Position numbers and translations under genes: made by a program. Under the pieces are notes generated by a model that was not told the DNA's origin, did no database searches, and saw nothing but the letters and a program-made list of their open reading frames with translations. Below, one piece after another: positions 16,081-24,688 of a DNA stretch of 64,000 nucleotides (position 1 is its first letter; each line of letters starts with the position of its first letter). Source of the stretch: Oscillospiraceae bacterium (GTDB lineage: Bacteria; Bacillota; Clostridia; Oscillospirales; Oscillospiraceae); contig JAFZOI010000024.1 of NCBI GenBank assembly GCA_017550645.1, positions 124,001 to 188,000 of the forward strand, given 5' to 3'.

Positions 16081-16908
16081 TTATGCTCCGAAGGGCGGCC
16101 AGATATAAAACAGAGCCGCGACGACCGGCGCGAGAGGCACCATGCTGTCGAAGCGGTCGAGTATGCCGCCGTGCTCCTTCAAAAGTGTCCCGTAGTCCTT
16201 TATCCCGCTCTCGCGCTTGAACAGCGAGAAAAACAGGTCTCCGAGCTGCGATACGACGCCGCCGACGAGTCCCATGACGGCAAGACGGCCGAACATGACG
16301 TCCATATGCAGCGCGAACCTGAGGATGAGCCCGTATATCAGCGCGAAGCCGACGGAGCAGACGAGCCCGCCTATCGCGCCCTCTACGGTCTTTTTTGGGC
16401 TCGTGCGGGGAGCGAGCTTATGCTTTCCCATCGCGCGGCCGATGAAATACGCCCCGCCGTCGCCTATGAACGCGATGACGAACGGGACCAGAGCCCTGCA
16501 GACGCCGACGGAGCCTCCGCGGCGCAAATAGACGAGCGCGGCAAAACACGCAGGCACGACTGCGCCGGCCATGATGGCGGCGCCCGTCTGTCCCGGCCCG
16601 AAGCCGCGCCCTTTTTCATAATATGCCACGGCGTACGCCGCAAGAAGCAGAGCGTAGACGCCGACTCCGGCCGCGGCGAAAAGAAGCCTCAGCTCCAGAT
16701 AGACGCAGAGCGTTATCCAAAGAGCGGACAGGCATGCGATGACCGTCATAAAAACGCTCTTTCCGAGGCCGACGCAGCTGAGCAGCTCGTGCGCCGCTAT
16801 CATGGATATACCGGCGCAGAGTATCGCCGTCCCCCACGGCGGGAGCACCGCCAGCAGGACGAAAACGAGCGGCACGCCGACGGCGGCTACGAGAAGACGC
16901 GACTTCAT
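16081..16908 (-). CDS. cdsA: Phosphatidate cytidylyltransferase
   Basis: 275 residues starting [11 protein letters not shown], whose ATG overlaps the infB stop (ATGA). About seven to eight hydrophobic helices. The C-terminal CTP-transferase signature is complete: [18 protein letters not shown], then [10 protein letters not shown]. It makes CDP-diacylglycerol from phosphatidate and CTP at the membrane, feeding all phospholipids. The common upstream partner uppS (undecaprenyl diphosphate synthase) is missing; infB takes its place. An in-frame extension upstream to 16989 lies inside infB and is not real. Confidence 0.95.
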   Translation of the reverse strand: MKSRLLVAAVGVPLVFVLLAVLPPWGTAILCAGISMIAAHELLSCVGLGKSVFMTVIACLSALWITLCVYLELRLLFAAAGVGVYALLLAAYAVAYYEKGRGFGPGQTGAAIMAGAVVPACFAALVYLRRGGSVGVCRALVPFVIAFIGDGGAYFIGRAMGKHKLAPRTSPKKTVEGAIGGLVCSVGFALIYGLILRFALHMDVMFGRLAVMGLVGGVVSQLGDLFFSLFKRESGIKDYGTLLKEHGGILDRFDSMVPLAPVVAALFYIWPPFGA

Positions 16909-19280
16909 ACGGCGATCTGCTCCATGACGTAGGCCTCGATGACGTCGCCTTCCTTGATGTCGTTGAATTTCTCGAACGTGATGCCGCACTCATAGCCGGA
17001 GGCGACCTCCTTGACGTCGTCCTTGAATCTCTTGAGCGAGGAGAGCTCGCCCTCGAAGACGACGATGCCGTCGCGCACGATGCGCGCGGAGGCGTTGCGG
17101 AGGATCTTACCGTCGGTGACGTAGCAGCCGGCGATGGTGCCGACCTTGGAGGCCTTGAAGGTCTGGCGGACCTCGCAGTGGCCCAGCAGGGCCTCCTTGA
17201 ATTTCGGAGCCAGCATGCCCTTCATGGCGGCCTCTATCTCGTCGATGCACTCATAGATGACTCGGTACATGCGCATATCGACCTTGTTGCGGGCGGCGCT
17301 GTCTCTCGCGGCGGCGTCAGGACGGACGTTGAAGCCGACGATGATGGCGTTGGAGGTGCCGGCGAGCATGACGTCGCTCTCGTTGATGGCGCCGACGCCG
17401 CCGTGGATGACTCTCACGCGAACCTCCTCGTTGGAGAGCTTCTCGAGCGAGGACTTGACGGCCTCGACGGAGCCCTGCACGTCGGCCTTGACGATGACGG
17501 CCAGCTCCTTTATCTCGCCCTCCTGCAGCTGGGAGAAGAGGTCTTCCAGGGAGACCTTGCGCTGCGGCGCGGCCTCGGCCTTCTGCATCTCCTCGCGGCG
17601 CTGCTCGGCGAGCTCGCGGGCCATGCGCTCGTCCTCGACGGCGTTGAATACGTCGCCCGCGTTCGGCGCCTCGGAGAGGCCCGTTATCTCGACGGGGACG
17701 CTCGGGCCGGCCTTTTCAAGGCGCGCGCCCTTGTCGTTTATCATGGTGCGGACGCGGCCGACGGCAGTCCCGGCGATGATGACGTCGCCCTGCTTGAGGG
17801 TGCCGTTCTGCACGAGCACGGTCGCGATCGGGCCACGGCCCTTGTCGAGGCGGGCTTCGATGACGGTGCCCTTTGCCAGCCTCGCGGGATTGGCCTTCAG
17901 CTCGCGCATCTCGGCGGTCAGAACGACCATCTCGAGCAGGTTTTCGATGCCCTCGCCCGTCTTGGAGGAGATCGGGCAGACTATCGTATCGCCGCCCCAC
18001 TCCTCGGGAAGCAGCTCATGCTCGGTCAGCTGCTGCTTGATGCGCTCGGGGTTGGCGGTGGGTCTGTCCATTTTGCTTATCGCGACGACGATGGGGATGC
18101 CGGCGGCCTTGGCGTGGTTTATGGCCTCGACCGTCTGCGGCATGATGCCGTCGTCGGCGGCGATGATGAGTATCGCGATATCCGTGACCATCGCGCCTCT
18201 GGCGCGCATGGCCGTAAAGGCCTCGTGGCCCGGGGTGTCGAGGAAGGTTATCGTCTTGCCCTTTACCTCGACCTGATAGGCGCCTATATGCTGGGTGATG
18301 CCGCCTGCCTCGCCCTCGACGACGTTGGCGTTGCGTATCTTGTCGAGCAGGGAGGTCTTGCCGTGGTCGACGTGGCCCATGACGACGACGACCGGGCTGC
18401 GCGGGAGGAGATCCTCCGGAGCGTCCTCGGAATCGTCGATAAGGCGTTCCTCTATCGTGACGACGACCTCGCGCTCGACCTTGCAGTCGAGCTCCATGGC
18501 TACGAGCGCGGCGGTGTCGAAATCGATGACGTCGGACATGGAGGCCATGACGCCGAGCTTGATGAGCTGCTTGACGACCTCGGCGCCCGTCTTCTTCATG
18601 CGGGATGCGAGCTCGCCGACGGAGATCGTGTCGGGGATGGTGACCTTGAGCGGCTGCTTCTTGGCTATCTCGAGCTGGAGCTTCTGCATCTGGGCGCGCT
18701 GCTCCTGCCTGCGCTTGGCGCCGGCGGCGACGCTGTTGCCGCGGCGTTCGTTATTGTTCTTCTTGGTCCACTTTTCCTTGCCCTGCTTGGCGTTGGCCAT
18801 CTTCTCGGGCACGAACTTGTCAAGGCGCTCGTCGTACTTGTCGATGTTGACGGTCGCGCCGCGCGTGTCGATGACGCGCTTTTCGGGGACCTTCGTCCTC
18901 GTGACGCCGGGCTTGGAGGGCTGCTGCTCGGGCTGCTTGGCCGCGGCGGCGGGAGCGGCGGGCTTCTTTTCCTCCGCGGCGGGCGCGGCGGTAGCCTCGG
19001 GAGCGGCGGGCTGCGGCGCGGTCTCTGCGGGCTTCTCCTCGGGCTGAGGAGCGGCCTCGGCGGGCTTTTCCTCGGGCTTGGCGGCCGTCTCGAACACCTT
19101 CGCGATAGACTCGATCTGATTGGTCTGCGTGACGTAGTCGAAGATCAGATTGAGCTCCTCCTCCGTGAGGACCTGCATATGGTTTTTAGGCGGAGCGAAA
19201 AACTCCGTCACTATCTCGGTTATCTTTTTGGTAGGCAGATCGAAATCCTTTGCCACCTCATGGATCCTGTATTTAATCAT
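16905..19280 (-). CDS. infB: Translation initiation factor IF-2
   Basis: 791 residues. N-terminal IF2_N motif ([12 protein letters not shown]), a low-complexity Ala/Pro/Glu linker with EEKPAE repeats (about 68-125), a second IF2_N (about 212-265), the G domain (GHVDHGKT 302-309, DTPGHEAF 348-355), beta-barrel domains II and III, and the fMet-tRNA-binding C-terminal domain. It brings initiator tRNA to the 30S and promotes 50S joining. Odd: the guanine-specificity motif reads SKMD (402-405) instead of NKxD; the Ser codon is AGC at 18075-18077, one base from Asn. It overlaps ylxQ by eight bases and cdsA by four. Confidence 0.96.
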   Translation of the reverse strand: MIKYRIHEVAKDFDLPTKKITEIVTEFFAPPKNHMQVLTEEELNLIFDYVTQTNQIESIAKVFETAAKPEEKPAEAAPQPEEKPAETAPQPAAPEATAAPAAEEKKPAAPAAAAKQPEQQPSKPGVTRTKVPEKRVIDTRGATVNIDKYDERLDKFVPEKMANAKQGKEKWTKKNNNERRGNSVAAGAKRRQEQRAQMQKLQLEIAKKQPLKVTIPDTISVGELASRMKKTGAEVVKQLIKLGVMASMSDVIDFDTAALVAMELDCKVEREVVVTIEERLIDDSEDAPEDLLPRSPVVVVMGHVDHGKTSLLDKIRNANVVEGEAGGITQHIGAYQVEVKGKTITFLDTPGHEAFTAMRARGAMVTDIAILIIAADDGIMPQTVEAINHAKAAGIPIVVAISKMDRPTANPERIKQQLTEHELLPEEWGGDTIVCPISSKTGEGIENLLEMVVLTAEMRELKANPARLAKGTVIEARLDKGRGPIATVLVQNGTLKQGDVIIAGTAVGRVRTMINDKGARLEKAGPSVPVEITGLSEAPNAGDVFNAVEDERMARELAEQRREEMQKAEAAPQRKVSLEDLFSQLQEGEIKELAVIVKADVQGSVEAVKSSLEKLSNEEVRVRVIHGGVGAINESDVMLAGTSNAIIVGFNVRPDAAARDSAARNKVDMRMYRVIYECIDEIEAAMKGMLAPKFKEALLGHCEVRQTFKASKVGTIAGCYVTDGKILRNASARIVRDGIVVFEGELSSLKRFKDDVKEVASGYECGITFEKFNDIKEGDVIEAYVMEQIAV

Positions 19281-19686
19281 GGACCTTCCTCCCTTTCCTG
19301 CCGTTCGCGGCCGCGCGGGCGCGCGCCTTCTGCTTTTCCGCTTTTTCAGTCACGGCGGCGGCCGCCTCAGAGTAGCCTTCGTGGGCCGCCGAGAGTTTTT
19401 TCATAAAGCTCGCCGCGAGGCCGCCGTCTGTTATCGCCATGACGGCGCAGACCCGCTTGCCGAGCATGTCTCCGAGCACGTCCTTGTCGTACGGGAGCGT
19501 TATCAGCGGAGCTCCGCACCACTCGGAGTAGTTCTCGGCGCGCTTTTGCGCCCCGTGCCCCGCGTCGGAGGCCGTCATGAGCAGCACGGCCTTTCCCGAG
19601 CGCACGACCGCGCCGCAGGGCTCCTCGCCCGTCTCGAGCGCGCCGGCCTTCTTGCACATGCCGAGCATATTCAGAGCGCTATCCAT
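19273..19686 (-). CDS. ylxQ: L7Ae/L30e-family ribosomal protein YlxQ
   Basis: 137 residues. The first about 100 form the L7Ae/L30e RNA-binding fold ([18 protein letters not shown] at the start; [44 protein letters not shown]). The C-terminal 35 residues are Lys/Ala/Arg-rich and longer than in most YlxQ proteins. YlxQ is a kink-turn binder encoded between rnpM and infB in Firmicutes; its exact role is unsettled. It overlaps both neighbours by eight bases, so translation is tightly coupled. Confidence 0.9.
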   Translation of the reverse strand: MDSALNMLGMCKKAGALETGEEPCGAVVRSGKAVLLMTASDAGHGAQKRAENYSEWCGAPLITLPYDKDVLGDMLGKRVCAVMAITDGGLAASFMKKLSAAHEGYSEAAAAVTEKAEKQKARARAAANGRKGRKVHD

Positions 19687-19948
19687 TCGCGCCTCCTATC
19701 CCCGCCTCGAGCGCCTCGTACACTTCGTCCGGAATGGGCGTTTCGAGCGAGCGGGAGAGAGCGTTGGACTTGCGCGCCTTTTTCAGGCATTCCGCGCTGC
19801 GGCAGATATAAACCCCGCGGCCGGAGCTCTTGCCCGTCGCGTCCAGACTTATCGCGCCCTCGGGCGAGCGGACGACGCGGATGAGCTCCCGCTTGGGCTT
19901 CATCTCGCGGCAGCCGGCGCACTGTCTCATTGGGATCTTTTTCGGCAT
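19679..19948 (-). CDS. rnpM: RNase P modulator RnpM (YlxR)
   Basis: 89 residues. Typical YlxR/DUF448 features: MRQCAGCREMKPKRELIRVVR at the N-terminus with its CxxC pair, SLDATGKSSGRGVYICRS in the middle and a basic helix (CLKKARKSNALSRSL). The protein binds the RNA of RNase P and tunes tRNA processing; in some reports it is also nucleoid-associated. It sits between nusA (22-base gap) and ylxQ (8-base overlap), the standard nusA-operon order. Confidence 0.93.
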   Translation of the reverse strand: MPKKIPMRQCAGCREMKPKRELIRVVRSPEGAISLDATGKSSGRGVYICRSAECLKKARKSNALSRSLETPIPDEVYEALEAGIGGANG

Positions 19949-19970
19949 AGGCGCCTCCGTAAGCTTCGGC

Positions 19971-21107
19971 TCAGTTTTCCGAGCCTTCCTCGTCCTCCGT
20001 GTTCTCGAGGAACGCGGAGAGATCTATCCTCAGCGGGCTCGAGGACATGACCTCGGAGGCCGGCTTGATGTCTATCTTGCAGCCCGTCAGCTTCGCGGCG
20101 AGGCGGGCGTTCTTGCCCTCCTTGCCTATGGCGAGGGAGAGCTGAGTGTCGGGCACGATGACGCGGCAGCTCTTGCCGTCGTCGCCGAGAGAGACGCTGT
20201 ATACCTCGGCGGGGGCCAGAGCGGAGGCGACGAACTTCTCGGGATCGTCGTCATAGAGCACGATGTCTATCTTCTCGCCGCGCAGCTCGTTTACGATGCT
20301 GTTGACGCGCGCGCCCTTCGGGCCGACGCAGGCTCCGATGGCGTCGACGTTCGGATCGTTGGAGGCGACGGCGATTTTCGTGCGGCTGCCCGGCTCGCGG
20401 GCGATGCTCTTTATCTCGACGACGCCGTCGAATATCTCGGGCACCTCGAGCTCGAACAGACGCTTGACGAGGCCCGGATGAGTGCGGGAGATGATGACCT
20501 GCGGCCCGCGCGTGGAGCGGCGCACCTCGACGACGTAGACCTTCATGCGGTCTCCGTCGCGGATTATCTCGCTGCGCACGCGCTCGCTCGGGGTCAGAAC
20601 GGCCTCGGTATAGTCGGCGTTGCTGGCTATCTTCATATAGACGTTGCCCGTTTTCGGGTCGATGCGGGAGACGACGCCGGTCAGTATCTCGTGCTCCTTG
20701 GAGGTGAACTCCTCGAAGACCATGCCGCGCTCGGCCTCGCGGATGCCCTGGATGATGACCTGCTTGGCGGCCTGCGCGGCGATGCGGCCGAACTGCTTGG
20801 TCTCGACCTTCTCGCGGACCTTGCCGCCGATCTCGGCGTTTTTGTCGATATGCTTCGCCTGCTCGAGAGTCAGGTCGAGGACGGGGTTCTCGACGGCCTC
20901 GGGCTCGACGACGTTATAGTCCACGTATACTTCGATGGTCTTCTTGGCCTCGTCGACCTCGACGACGGCTCCCTCGCCGAGCGCGGGGTCTTCCTTGCGC
21001 ACGGCGGCGAGCAGCGCCTGAACTATCTTATCGAGCATGTATTCCTTTGGAATGCCCTTCTCCTTTTCGATATCCTCAATGGCGGTGAAAAACTCGGCGT
21101 TCATCAT
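19971..21107 (-). CDS. nusA: Transcription termination/antitermination factor NusA
   Basis: 378 residues, the short Firmicute form without the AR repeats of enterobacteria. Order: N-terminal RNA-polymerase-binding domain (MMNAEFFTAIEDIEKEKGI...), S1 domain (about 135-200, EILTGVVSRIDPKTGNVYM), then two KH domains (IGACVGPKGARVNSIVNEL; LAIGKEGKNARLAAKLTG). It promotes pausing and intrinsic termination. The operon leader carries a terminator-like hairpin (21634-21660), so NusA may control its own operon by attenuation, as described for Bacillus. The acidic tail NTEDEEGSEN is unremarkable. Confidence 0.96.
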   Translation of the reverse strand: MMNAEFFTAIEDIEKEKGIPKEYMLDKIVQALLAAVRKEDPALGEGAVVEVDEAKKTIEVYVDYNVVEPEAVENPVLDLTLEQAKHIDKNAEIGGKVREKVETKQFGRIAAQAAKQVIIQGIREAERGMVFEEFTSKEHEILTGVVSRIDPKTGNVYMKIASNADYTEAVLTPSERVRSEIIRDGDRMKVYVVEVRRSTRGPQVIISRTHPGLVKRLFELEVPEIFDGVVEIKSIAREPGSRTKIAVASNDPNVDAIGACVGPKGARVNSIVNELRGEKIDIVLYDDDPEKFVASALAPAEVYSVSLGDDGKSCRVIVPDTQLSLAIGKEGKNARLAAKLTGCKIDIKPASEVMSSSPLRIDLSAFLENTEDEEGSEN

Positions 21108-21123
21108 TGTCTGTTCTCTCCTG

Positions 21124-21591
21124 TCAAAAGTCTATCCTCAGTCTTACCGAGGCTATCTCGCTTTTTTTGAATTCCACGGGCTTGCCGCCGACGGCTACGA
21201 CGACGTCGCCTTCATTATAGCTCTCGAGGGTGCCGACGTGCTCCTTGCGGCCGTTTTTGGCGCTGTAGAGCTTGACGGCCACCTGCGAGCCGATGAACTT
21301 CTCGAAGTCCGAGGGGCGGCGCAGCTGGCGCTCCGCTCCGGCGGAGGAGACCTCGAGGATATAGCTCTCATCGATGGGATCGGCCTCGTCCAGCGCCTTG
21401 TCGAGCGCGCGCGAGACGAGCTCGCACTGGTCTATGGAGACGCCCTCGTCGTTATCTATATAGACGCGCAGATAGCGCTCCCCGCCCTCTTTGACGAACT
21501 CGACGTCCCAGAGGACGCATCCCGCCTCCTCTATGCTCGGAGCGGCAAGCTTTGCCACCAGCTCCAGCAGGGCGGCGTTGGAAAGACGCAT
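21124..21591 (-). CDS. rimP: Ribosome maturation factor RimP
   Basis: 155 residues from MRLSNAALLEL; GAAGAAGGG about nine bases upstream supports this ATG, while an in-frame frame start at 21636 would begin inside the leader hairpin's T tract. Features: WDVEFVKEGGERYLRVYID, DQCELVSRALDKALDE, YILEVSSAGAERQLRRPSDFEKFIG. RimP assists 30S assembly (S12/S19 region). First gene of the long operon ending in polC; gap of 16 bases to nusA. Confidence 0.94.
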   Translation of the reverse strand: MRLSNAALLELVAKLAAPSIEEAGCVLWDVEFVKEGGERYLRVYIDNDEGVSIDQCELVSRALDKALDEADPIDESYILEVSSAGAERQLRRPSDFEKFIGSQVAVKLYSAKNGRKEHVGTLESYNEGDVVVAVGGKPVEFKKSEIASVRLRIDF

Positions 21592-21633
21592 GTCATCAGC
21601 CCTTCTTCCAAAATTTAGTCGGCCCCGCAAGGC

Positions 21634-21660
21634 CATAAAAAAGAGTGGGCCGACCCACTC
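21634..21660 (-). terminator. Terminator-like hairpin (attenuator) in the rimP leader
   Basis: Minus strand GAGTGGG, loop TCGG, CCCACTC, then TTTTTTATG: a 7-bp stem with a T6 run, between the promoter and rimP. GAGTGGG-type hairpins before rimP are common in Firmicutes and are the proposed site of NusA autoregulation in Bacillus. Confidence 0.8.
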
Positions 21661-21692
21661 ACAACGTTTACCTTACTTCTACTAACGTGCGC

Positions 21693-21721
21693 AGTATACC
21701 ACATAAGTCCCCGTTATGCAA
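21693..21721 (-). promoter_or_regulatory. Predicted promoter of the rimP-polC operon
   Basis: Minus strand TTGCAT, 17-base spacer, TATACT. It implies an untranslated leader of about 95 bases containing the hairpin at 21634-21660. Confidence 0.75.
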
Positions 21722-21837
21722 GCTTTTTAATCGCAAAACGGCTCCGGCGCGGCTTTTTTTATGCATTTTCGGCGCGCTCGCGCGAAAGTATGCGCGAAGG
21801 CGGCCCGGAATAAAACTCCGGACCGCCGCGAGACGCC

Positions 21838-22779
21838 TTATTTGAGTTCTTTTTCGATGATATAGCGCGGCCTGCGCTTGGACTCCATGTAGGCCTTGCC
21901 GGTGTATTCGCCGACGACGCCGAGCCCCGTGAGCACGAGGCCGGCCGCTCCCCACGCGGAGATCGCGGCCACGCCCCAGCCGGGAAAGCTCCCGCCGCAC
22001 AGCGAGAATATGAGCGCGAAGAGAAGCGCCGCGCAGGCGAGCGCGAAGATGACGAAGCCGAAGACGAGCAGCAGCCGCAGCGGCTTCATGGACATGGACG
22101 TTATCCCGTCGGAGGCGAGCGTCAGCATCTTCTTCAGGGTGTACTTCGACTCCCCCGCCGTCCTCGCATGGCGCTCATAAGTCACGATATCGGTCTTGAA
22201 GCCGAGCTCCGGGACTATACCGCGCAGAAAGAGGTCCCGCTCGCCGTAGAGCGAGAGGGCGTCGAGCGCGCGGGCGCTCATGAGCCTGTAGTCTGCGTGG
22301 TCGTATATGATATCCGCGCCCATGGAACGCATGAGCTTGTAGTAGCCCTGCGCCGTCGTACGCTTGGCGGCCGTGTCGGTCGTTCTCGCGCTGCGCACGC
22401 CGAATACGACGTCGCACCCTTCGAGGAACTTGTCCCACATCGCGTCGGCGGCGTCTATGTCGTCCTGAAGGTCGGCGTCCATGCTGATGGCGGCGTCGGC
22501 CCTGCCGCGCACGGACATGAGCCCCGCGAGCAGCGCGTTCTGGTGCCCGCGGTTATGCGAGAGCTTCACCCCGAGCACGCGAGGATCTGCCTCGTGCAGG
22601 GCCTCTATCATCTCCCACGTCCTGTCCTTCGAGCCGTCGTCGACGTAGAGCACGCCGCTCTCGTCGGAGACTTTGCCGGAGGCGCGGAGCGAATCGAGCT
22701 TTTCGGAGATGCGCTGTGCCGCGATGGGAAGCGCCTCCTCCTCGTTATAGCAGGGAACGACGAAATACAGTGTCTTCAT
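21838..22779 (-). CDS. GT2 glycosyltransferase, GtrB/DPM1-like, with two C-terminal membrane helices
   Basis: 313 residues. N-terminal GT-A domain (about 1-210): VVPCYNEEEALP, YVDDGSKDRTW, SHNRGHQNALLAG, the metal-binding SMDADLQDD and DYRLMSARA. Two hydrophobic segments follow (about 233-256 and 266-291), and the tail GEYTGKAYMESKRRPRYIIEKE is typical of the DPM1/GtrB subfamily, which transfers a sugar from a nucleotide donor to polyprenyl phosphate. The sugar and end product are unknown; lipoteichoic or wall glycosylation are possible. Single gene with its own promoter, unrelated to the neighbouring rimP operon. Confidence 0.9.
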   Translation of the reverse strand: MKTLYFVVPCYNEEEALPIAAQRISEKLDSLRASGKVSDESGVLYVDDGSKDRTWEMIEALHEADPRVLGVKLSHNRGHQNALLAGLMSVRGRADAAISMDADLQDDIDAADAMWDKFLEGCDVVFGVRSARTTDTAAKRTTAQGYYKLMRSMGADIIYDHADYRLMSARALDALSLYGERDLFLRGIVPELGFKTDIVTYERHARTAGESKYTLKKMLTLASDGITSMSMKPLRLLLVFGFVIFALACAALLFALIFSLCGGSFPGWGVAAISAWGAAGLVLTGLGVVGEYTGKAYMESKRRPRYIIEKELK

Positions 22780-22797
22780 GTATCTCCCTCCGCGACG

Positions 22798-22826
22798 ATT
22801 ATAACACCGCGCCGACTTTTATACAA
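22798..22826 (-). promoter_or_regulatory. Predicted promoter of the GT2 gene
   Basis: Minus strand TTGTAT, 17-base spacer, perfect TATAAT, 19 bases upstream of the ATG. Confidence 0.75.
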
Positions 22827-22875
22827 CATGCGGCGGGGAAATCCCGCTTTTTGAACTATTTTTCCCCTAATCGGC

Positions 22876-22903
22876 TTGTAATACCCTCCAAAAGTGGTAG
22901 AAT
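22876..22903 (+). promoter_or_regulatory. Predicted promoter of trmL
   Basis: TTGTAA, 16-base spacer, TAGAAT; 53 bases before the ATG. It probably also serves pgk-tpiA-gpmI. Confidence 0.6.
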
Positions 22904-22956
22904 GACCTTAGTAAGCAAAGGGCGCGGAACCCGCTGCCTAAACATTTGGAGAAGCC

Positions 22957-23439
22957 ATGTTCAATATCGTCCTCGTCGAGCCGGAAATACCGCAGAATAC
23001 GGGAAACATAGCGCGCACCTGCGCCGTCACGGGCGCGGTGCTCCACCTCGTGCGCCCGCTCGGCTTCGACATATCCGAAAAGGCCGTCAAGCGCGCCGGT
23101 CTCGACTACTGGCACCTCGTCGACATCCGAGTATACAGAAATATCCGCCATTTCTTCGAGGTGAACGGCGATGAGAACATATGGCTGATGACCACGAAAG
23201 CGCCGCGGAAATATACGGACGTGAAATTCACCGACGGCTGCTATCTGCTCTTCGGGCGCGAGACGCGCGGACTTGACGACGATATACGCGAAAAATACGC
23301 CGACCGCTGCCTGCGAATCCCGATGCGGGGCGACGCGCGCAGCATGAACCTCGGCAACTCCGTCGCCGTCGCGCTCTACGAGGCGCTTCGGCAGAATGAT
23401 TTTCCCGACCTCGTCTGCGACCACGCTACGGTGTGGTAA
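22957..23439 (+). CDS. trmL: tRNA (cytidine(34)-2'-O)-methyltransferase
   Basis: 160 residues, a minimal SPOUT enzyme. The three SpoU motifs are clear: EIPQNTGNIARTCA near the N-terminus, LLFGRETRGL in the middle and IPMRGDARSMNLGNSVAVALYEALRQ at the C-terminus, which forms the SAM-binding trefoil knot. TrmL methylates the wobble ribose of tRNA-Leu isoacceptors as a dimer. It is 38 bases upstream of pgk on the same strand, so the two are probably co-transcribed. Confidence 0.93.
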   Translation: MFNIVLVEPEIPQNTGNIARTCAVTGAVLHLVRPLGFDISEKAVKRAGLDYWHLVDIRVYRNIRHFFEVNGDENIWLMTTKAPRKYTDVKFTDGCYLLFGRETRGLDDDIREKYADRCLRIPMRGDARSMNLGNSVAVALYEALRQNDFPDLVCDHATVW

Positions 23440-23477
23440 AAAATATAACCAACGGAAACATCTCTGGAGGTAATGAA

Positions 23478-24671
23478 ATGAATTACAACAAGCGTTCCGT
23501 GACCGACGTCGACCTGCATGGCAAGCGCGTGCTCCTGCGCTGCGACTTCAACGTTCCCCTCGACCCGGAGACGGGCAGGATCACCAGCGATACGCGCATC
23601 CGCGCCACGCTCCCGACCATAGAGTATATCCTTGAGCAGGGCGCTTCCGTCGTCGCCTGCTCGCACCTCGGCAAACCCAAGGGCGTCGTCAAGCCCGAGC
23701 TCTCCCTCGAGCCCGTGGCGGTCCGCCTCTCCGCTCTGCTCGAGCGCCCCGTCATCTTTGCCAAGGACGCCGTCGGCCCCGACGCGCAGGCCAAGGCCGC
23801 CGCGCTCAAGCCCGGCGAGGTCCTGCTGCTTGAAAACCTCCGCTTCGATATTCGCGAGGAGAAGAACGATCCCGAATTCGCCAGAGAGCTCGCTTACCTC
23901 GGCGACGTCTTCGTCGACGACGCCTTCGGCACCGTCCACCGCGCCCACGCCTCGACGGCGGGCGTCGCGGCTTATCTCCCGGCCTACGCGGGACTGCTCC
24001 TGGAAAAGGAGCTTTCCGTCATGGGCAAGGCGCTCGACGTGCCCTCCCGCCCGCTCGTCTCCATTCTCGGCGGCGCGAAGATCTCCGACAAGCTCGGCGT
24101 CATCAGCAATCTGCTCGACAAGGCCGACACCCTGCTCATAGGCGGCGGCATGGCCTTTACGTTCATCAAGGCTCTCGGCGGCTCCGTCGGCCGCTCCCTC
24201 ATTGACGAGAGCAAGATAGACTACTGCATGGACATGATAAAGAAGGCTCTGACGAAGGGCACGCGCTTCCTGCTCCCGATCGACGCGGTCGCCGCGAAAG
24301 AGATCTCCGCCGACGCGGAATGGAAGATCTTCCCCGCGGACCGCATCCCCGACGACTACATGGGCCTCGACATCGGCCCCGAGACGCGCAGGCTCTTCGC
24401 CGAGGCCGTCTCCGGCGCGGGCACGGTCATATGGAACGGGCCCATGGGCGTCTTCGAGTATCCCGCCTTTGCCGAGGGCACGGCGGCCGTGGCCAAGGCC
24501 ATGGTCGAGACGGAAGCCGTCACGATAGTCGGCGGCGGCGACAGCGCCTCCGCGCTCGAGCATCTCGGCTTCGCCTCCAGAGTCACCCACGTCTCCACGG
24601 GCGGCGGCGCCTCCCTTGAATTCATGGAGGGCAAGGAGCTGCCCGGCATAGCCTGCCTGCTCGACAGATAA
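23478..24671 (+). CDS. pgk: Phosphoglycerate kinase
   Basis: 397 residues from MNYNKRSVTDVD; CTGGAGG precedes this ATG, and the in-frame upstream extension to 23433 is not conserved. Motifs: LLRCDFNVPLDP (substrate Asp and Asn), SHLGKPKG, ENLRFDIREEKND, FVDDAFGTVHRAHAST, LLIGGGMAFTF, and the glycine-rich GGGDSASALEHLG plus HVSTGGGASLEF. It makes ATP from 1,3-bisphosphoglycerate. First of three consecutive lower-glycolysis genes; gapA is not in the window. Confidence 0.97.
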   Translation: MNYNKRSVTDVDLHGKRVLLRCDFNVPLDPETGRITSDTRIRATLPTIEYILEQGASVVACSHLGKPKGVVKPELSLEPVAVRLSALLERPVIFAKDAVGPDAQAKAAALKPGEVLLLENLRFDIREEKNDPEFARELAYLGDVFVDDAFGTVHRAHASTAGVAAYLPAYAGLLLEKELSVMGKALDVPSRPLVSILGGAKISDKLGVISNLLDKADTLLIGGGMAFTFIKALGGSVGRSLIDESKIDYCMDMIKKALTKGTRFLLPIDAVAAKEISADAEWKIFPADRIPDDYMGLDIGPETRRLFAEAVSGAGTVIWNGPMGVFEYPAFAEGTAAVAKAMVETEAVTIVGGGDSASALEHLGFASRVTHVSTGGGASLEFMEGKELPGIACLLDR

Positions 24672-24688
24672 AGCCTAAGGAGGAGCCC

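Noticed and set aside
17178-19406. 742-codon plus-strand frame opposite infB
   Set aside because: Antisense shadow, low complexity (Leu/Gly/Asp), no ribosome site; IF-2 on the other strand is unambiguous.
21721-21837. Terminator downstream of the GT2 gene
   Set aside because: Minus-strand pairing GGCGGTCCGGA/TCCGGGCCGCC (with one wobble) exists at about 21800-21830, but no T run follows, so it was not called an intrinsic terminator.
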